The notes under the pieces: generated by a model
What the model was told of the DNA's origin: nothing
Databases searched by the model: none
Seen by the model: the letters and a program-made list of their open reading frames with translations, nothing else
Made by a program: the position numbers and the translations under genes
In this document: positions 60,605 through 64,000 of the stretch, piece after piece
Numbering within the stretch: position 1 is the first letter of the stretch
Layout of the letters: every line of letters begins with the position of its first letter
NCBI RefSeq assembly: GCF_003569765.1
Contig: NZ_QXMG01000029.1
Coordinates: 1 to 64,000 of the forward strand
DNA from: Caldimonas tepidiphila
GTDB taxonomy: Bacteria; Pseudomonadota; Gammaproteobacteria; Burkholderiales; Burkholderiaceae_C
Direction of reading: 5' to 3'
DNA length: 64,000 nucleotides

Positions 60605-60958
60605 CTAAAAAACCTTATGAGACGGGCGCCCGACTGAGCGCTTAACGAAGTTTGATTCGGGCGGCACCCAGACAGACACCCGCCCCCCTGCAAGACGTAC
60701 CTGCTCACTGTGCCAGCCTAGTTCCCGCAAGGCAGGCCCGAGGGTCGTGATAGCTTCACCAGCGGCGCTAGCGATGGCATCGCCAACGTAATACGGCAGG
60801 CGCTTGGCCACGGGAATTTCGTTCCACCAGCGCAGCACTTTTCGACGCAGGCGCTCAGCCTTGCGGCGCTCCCTCATTGGAATATCTACCTGAATCTCAA
60901 CCTGAATAGGTGGAATGCCGGCAGGCAGAGAAACAGGAGCATGGGGTTTCTTGCTCAT
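60605..60958 (-). CDS. Hypothetical basic island protein
   Basis: 117 aa from ATG 60958 with AAGGAG upstream. The centre is a strongly basic helix (MRERRKAERLRRKVLRWWNE), the C-terminus is VSVWVPPESNFVKRSVGRP. It could bind nucleic acid, but no family is recognised. It lies 191 nt from the primase gene, across the repeat cluster at 60972-61143. Confidence 0.55.
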   Translation of the reverse strand: MSKKPHAPVSLPAGIPPIQVEIQVDIPMRERRKAERLRRKVLRWWNEIPVAKRLPYYVGDAIASAAGEAITTLGPALRELGWHSEQVRLAGGRVSVWVPPESNFVKRSVGRPSHKVF

Positions 60959-60971
60959 GAAAACTCCTTGG

Positions 60972-61143
60972 TGTGCGTCGATGGCGACGATGAATTTCCG
61001 GTTTACACAGAAATTTGGACACGGCAGGTGTAAAGCTGGATCGCCCCGGCTGCCATTTTTCTCACTAAAATAAAAATATCGTCGCCACCGTCGCCAACGT
61101 CGCACCTCCAGTAGAAATAAGAAATAGCACGGCGCGACGATAT
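60972..61143. repeat. Repeat cluster downstream of the primase gene, candidate replication origin
   Basis: Three 9-nt tandem units with core CGTCGC (61080-61106) sit at 9-nt spacing, a fourth related unit in inverse orientation (TGGCGACG) lies at 60982-60989, and a perfect 10-bp inverted repeat pairs 61076-61085 with 61134-61143 (ATATCGTCGC). An AT-rich tract (61052-61079) adjoins the units. Origins next to phage primases often have such iterons and an easily melted region; an operator is the other option. Confidence 0.4.
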
Positions 61144-61149
61144 CGGGGT

Positions 61150-62730
61150 CTAGGCTTGGCCCCAGCCGTAATTCCGCAGGCCAAAGGCGGATGCCGCCAT
61201 CTGCCGCGCCTCGCTCAAGCCAGGAAGGGACCAAGCCCGGCGGCGGGAAACTCGACTACCAACAGTAGCGCTCGCTGGCCCGCACCCGAAAGCCTCATGC
61301 AAGCGGCGCCCGATTGCACGCGTATCGATTCGCCCCGCTCGGATACCTGCCCTCCGGCAGTACGCCTCGTAGCCCTCTGCTGCCATCCCGCACTCGATTG
61401 CAACCCGCTCCTCCCCCCACTCGTTGCCGCCGCCGAGAGAAGTAGCCGTGTCAAGCGCATCAAGAATCCATCGGTCCAGCGCCGGCATGTTCTCGATCTT
61501 CTGTGAGTCGAGTGCAGACGTATGCGGCACTGCCCGAGGGTTGAACCCCTTAAGTTCTCGATCCAAGAGGTGGCGGAGGAAGATTCCCGCTCCGCCGCTG
61601 TCAATCCACTCGTTTAGCTTGCCGAAGTAGGCGTGGTCCTGTGCGCGGGAGGGAGGCACGTCAACAACGAAATACCGTCGCTCGTCTGCGCCGGCCGGCA
61701 CCACGAACGCATTGTTCGATGCCATGAACACCGTGATGCGGTTCGGCGCCATGAACACATCTCGGCCCTTCATCTCGATGGCGACGCTCGGCTCTGTAAT
61801 CAACCCCTTCAAGACGCCCTCGGCGCTCTTGTCGCCCGCCCAGTACCCCTCGTCCACAAACACCACGAGTGCGTGCCGGAGGTGGCTGTTGAAGTTGCCT
61901 ACCAAGTGCCGCGAGTTGGTGATGTGCAGGAAGTGCCGCCCGAAGATCTTTCCTAGCATCCGGAACAGCGTGCCCTTCCCCGTGCCCTGCGCTCCGCGCA
62001 GAACAAGCGCCACCTCCAAACGGGTTCCGGGCCGCTGCACGATCAATGCCATCGCGTTCAGGAAATACTCGGCAAGCTCGGCGTTTCCCGAGCAAAGCAT
62101 TCGCACATGTTCAAGCGCCAGCGTGGCATCTCCCTCGCTTGGGGCTACCGCGAAGCCCTTGAACAAATAGAAGACGTCGGGCTTCGGCGTACCGTCTGGC
62201 ACAAGCGCAATTCCTCCTAGGAACTGTCGCCGCCGCTCCGAGCGAAGCCAGGCCTCCGCAAGGGGAACCCGCCGCATTCCAGTCGGTGCGTGATACTCCG
62301 CAAAGCGGTTCGAGAGCAACAGCTTGAACTCCCCAACGCTGATAGCTGTAAGGCGTGCATGCCCAGTCTCAGGGTCGCTCTGCTCCTGCCAAATCGTCGG
62401 CTTCCCTGATCCATCAGGCGCAATGAAAAACTCCTTGTTGATCAAGTCGATATCGTCAGGTGCGTCGGCACTTGCCTGTACTACAGGCAACCGCTCCTCA
62501 GCAACCTTCGCCTGTTGCCCTGCGGCCGGACCCATTTCTGCCTCATCAGCCTTCTCCGCGTTTCCCACCACCCCATCAGAATCAAAACAGAAATTCAACC
62601 CCGCCAGCAACTCCTCAATTTCATCGGCGCCTTGATTTTTCTCCTTCAAGATGACTGTTGCTTCCGTTTCCTCGGCCTGCTGTCGTGCCCCTGCCTTCAC
62701 TCGATCCCATAGCGGTTTCGCCCCCATCAT
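61150..62730 (-). CDS. SF3 helicase/primase-type replication protein (DUF5906-like)
   Basis: 526 aa. The C-terminal half has an SF3-like ATPase: Walker A GAQGTGKGTL near residue 247, Walker B ALVVFVDEGYW near 290, and sensor-like ITVFMASNNAFVVP. This is the D5/DUF5906 helicase of phages and P4-type satellites, which opens the origin. The N-terminal 120 residues are acidic and have no primase-palm motif I recognise, so primase activity is not shown. ATG 62730 overlaps the upstream stop (TAATG) and has GGGAG upstream; ATG 62748 lies inside that gene. Confidence 0.82.
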   Translation of the reverse strand: MMGAKPLWDRVKAGARQQAEETEATVILKEKNQGADEIEELLAGLNFCFDSDGVVGNAEKADEAEMGPAAGQQAKVAEERLPVVQASADAPDDIDLINKEFFIAPDGSGKPTIWQEQSDPETGHARLTAISVGEFKLLLSNRFAEYHAPTGMRRVPLAEAWLRSERRRQFLGGIALVPDGTPKPDVFYLFKGFAVAPSEGDATLALEHVRMLCSGNAELAEYFLNAMALIVQRPGTRLEVALVLRGAQGTGKGTLFRMLGKIFGRHFLHITNSRHLVGNFNSHLRHALVVFVDEGYWAGDKSAEGVLKGLITEPSVAIEMKGRDVFMAPNRITVFMASNNAFVVPAGADERRYFVVDVPPSRAQDHAYFGKLNEWIDSGGAGIFLRHLLDRELKGFNPRAVPHTSALDSQKIENMPALDRWILDALDTATSLGGGNEWGEERVAIECGMAAEGYEAYCRRAGIRAGRIDTRAIGRRLHEAFGCGPASATVGSRVSRRRAWSLPGLSEARQMAASAFGLRNYGWGQA

Positions 62731-63248
62731 TAATCTCCCATATCGCAAATCACGGCGCCCACGTGAGGTACGGCTTGGATGCCTGCGTCCGCGCCCGTGC
62801 CGATGTTGATGACAATCGTGGGTAGATTTTCATTCGTACCCTTTGCGGCGGCCATACGCTCCGAGTGCTCGACCACGCGGTGCACCTTCGGCAAGAAAGC
62901 TCCCACGTCGTCCACATCCAACTCCCCCGCCTGCACCGCCTTGTGCAAACGCTGCAGCATCGCTAGCGTTACTTTGGCTGCAAGGGGTGCGAGCAAATCC
63001 CCGCCAAGTTCGGCCTTGGCTTGCGCAGCCACCAACTCGCCGGCGAATTCTGGCGTATCGATCAACGCCTCCACCTCCGACACGGAAATCCCGCAGTGCG
63101 CCGCGAGCTGCTCTACATCGCCCCCGGTAGCAATTACGCGCGGAAATACGGCGAGCAGCATGGCTTGCTTTTCCGTCGCTGATTTAGGAACGGCGCTGCC
63201 CTTAACCCCTAGCTTGCCGGGGCTGTAATTCGGCTTTACAGTTTTCAT
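62730..63248 (-). CDS. Small helical DNA-binding-like island protein
   Basis: 172 aa from ATG 63248, with GAGGTGG upstream. A helix-turn-helix-like stretch is visible (GGDVEQLAAHCGISVSEVEALIDTPEF in parts VEQLAAHCG and ISVSEVEAL). It somewhat resembles phage terminase-small/HTH proteins, but I do not assign a function. Its stop TAA overlaps the helicase start by one base, so the two are translationally coupled. Confidence 0.6.
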   Translation of the reverse strand: MKTVKPNYSPGKLGVKGSAVPKSATEKQAMLLAVFPRVIATGGDVEQLAAHCGISVSEVEALIDTPEFAGELVAAQAKAELGGDLLAPLAAKVTLAMLQRLHKAVQAGELDVDDVGAFLPKVHRVVEHSERMAAAKGTNENLPTIVINIGTGADAGIQAVPHVGAVICDMGD

Positions 63249-63350
63249 ATCCACCTCGACCCGGCCTTGCGCCGGGTATTTTTTCGACCTATGCAGGCGG
63301 GTGCGTCCTATAGCAGGCGCCTTGGGCACAACCGACGCGGCTTAGCTGGA

Positions 63351-63590
63351 TTACGTGGCGTCGCGGTCTTTGCTGGCGCTGTCTCGCGCCGCAACGCGCT
63401 CTGCTACCCACCGCATGACTTCCTGACGAAGCCAGCCCACCGAACGAGGGCCCAGCTTAATGCTGTGGGGGAAGCGGCGAGCAGCCATATCCTCGTAAAT
63501 TGAGGACCGGCTCCTCCCTGTCAGGGCCTTGACCTCTGCAAGGCGCATGACGCCTTCACGAGGCTCGGACTGTCCTTGGTTCCCGATCAT
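63351..63590 (-). CDS. AlpA-family regulator (MerR-like winged helix)
   Basis: 79 aa from ATG 63590 with AAGGAG upstream. MRLAEVKALTGRSRSSIYEDMAARRFPHSIKLGPRSVGWLRQEV is a typical AlpA/phage-excisionase-like HTH (key parts LTGRSRSSIYEDM, FPHSIKLG, VGWLRQEV). AlpA-type proteins control integrase and excision in satellite elements. It sits upstream of the replication gene block, as in P4-like elements. Confidence 0.85.
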   Translation of the reverse strand: MIGNQGQSEPREGVMRLAEVKALTGRSRSSIYEDMAARRFPHSIKLGPRSVGWLRQEVMRWVAERVAARDSASKDRDAT

Positions 63591-63674
63591 GTACGACTCC
63601 TTCTTAGGGCCACCGAAGCAGTCCGGTGGCATGGGTCGTACTGTAGGGACGAGCTTCTCGAAAAGCGCCCCCTA

Positions 63675-64000
63675 TTAATTCCGTTGGGTCCGCGTGTCGT
63701 GGTCGAGCTTCTCCGGTCGCACGTCGTCGTGCTGAGGCTCCTCCGCAAGCTGTGGCTCGCCTGCCACAGGGTAGGCATGCTTTATCAGGGCTTGGCGCTC
63801 CTTCGGCGACAGGTCCGCTGGCAGTTCTAGAAGAGTTATGGCTTTGCCCTCGTACCTGCACTCGAAACAGCGAGGCGCCATGTCGCGAACAATCTCACGA
63901 ACCTCAGGGGGTAGAGTGGTCCATCGCGGCAGCACGAACGCTCGCCAGTGCTTGCTTAAGACGCACTGAGCGTTGTTCCGGTCAGAATCCTCGGACGCAG
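63675..64000 (-). CDS. Hypothetical island protein, partial at the right edge
   Basis: The frame stays open from the stop at 63675 to the window edge, so the 5' end is missing; about 108 codons are visible, beginning with ASEDSDRNNAQCVLSKHWR. It carries a possible zinc-binding pair (CFEC in MAPRCFECRYEGK). The stop is followed by the AlpA gene on the same strand. No family recognised; coding is supported by continuous open frame and composition. Confidence 0.55.
   Translation of the reverse strand, partial: ASEDSDRNNAQCVLSKHWRAFVLPRWTTLPPEVREIVRDMAPRCFECRYEGKAITLLELPADLSPKERQALIKHAYPVAGEPQLAEEPQHDDVRPEKLDHDTRTQRN

Larger units (their letters stand above)
56238..64000. mobile_element. tRNA-Arg-associated genomic island / satellite-prophage-like element (right end outside window)
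   Basis: The island starts at the 3' end of tRNA-Arg(TCT). The base composition is visibly poorer in GC than the preceding 56 kb and none of the genes is core. The minus-strand backbone is AlpA-like regulator, small proteins, SF3 helicase-primase and small hypotheticals; the plus-strand cargo next to the tRNA is a reverse transcriptase plus SLATT protein. No integrase is present up to 64000, so the integrase and the second attachment site are expected to the right. The tRNA end segment (about 56214-56237) is the likely att core; no second copy was seen in the window. Confidence 0.75.

Noticed and set aside
56238-64000. Integrase gene inside the visible part of the island
   Set aside because: No tyrosine or serine recombinase motif appears in any frame; only an AlpA-like regulator is present, so the integrase must lie beyond 64000 or be lost.

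Overview
The window is about 56 kb of high-GC bacterial core chromosome followed by about 8 kb of a lower-GC integrated element at a tRNA gene. The gene set points to a betaproteobacterium of the order Burkholderiales, probably near the Rubrivivax/Leptothrix/Caldimonas type. The evidence is the very high GC, E3 of pyruvate dehydrogenase with its own lipoyl domain, a betaproteobacterial proteasome homologue, an imuA-imuB-dnaE2 cassette, a PEP-CTERM protein and the rimP-nusA-infB-rbfA-truB order. The species is inferred by eye from protein resemblance, not from a search.

Core layout. 123-3626 is a full-length pyruvate carboxylase, followed by a possible structured small RNA with a strong terminator. 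A drug/metabolite transporter and typA follow. The translation/transcription operon rimP-nusA-infB-rbfA-truB (13361 down to 6795, minus strand) appears to start from a promoter with an early intrinsic terminator in its leader. Then come fabI, tRNA-Ser(GCT), lysC, a LOG-family phosphoribohydrolase, a P-II protein gene, glutamine-dependent NAD synthetase, a COG3146 acyltransferase, a tiny PEP-CTERM protein and an M16 peptidase. An SOS mutagenesis cassette (imuA-imuB-dnaE2) with a consensus LexA box lies at 29980-24526. Soluble and proton-pumping pyrophosphatases are divergently arranged at 31053-34012. The pyruvate dehydrogenase cluster aceE-aceF-(proteasome homologue)-lpdA runs on the minus strand from 42063 to 35147. 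It is divergent from a FixL/FixJ-like two-component pair. folD, an M3 oligopeptidase, rpiA, pyrD, an FAD oxidoreductase, O-acetylhomoserine sulfhydrylase and several small genes complete the core.

Accessory region. tRNA-Arg(TCT) at 56161-56237 marks the left edge of an island that continues past the right edge of the window. Its backbone (minus strand) looks like a satellite prophage or replicating island: an AlpA-like regulator, an SF3-helicase/primase of the DUF5906 type, small hypothetical genes, and an AT-rich repeat cluster that could be an origin. Next to the tRNA, on the plus strand, is a compact cargo: a YVDD-type reverse transcriptase, a 350-nt non-coding gap full of hairpins, and a three-TM SLATT-type membrane protein. 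This has the layout of a defence-associated reverse transcriptase (DRT) system with a non-coding RNA and a membrane effector. It resembles what I recall being called DRT10, and is the most interesting locus here.

No rRNA, CRISPR array, transposase or integrase was seen.
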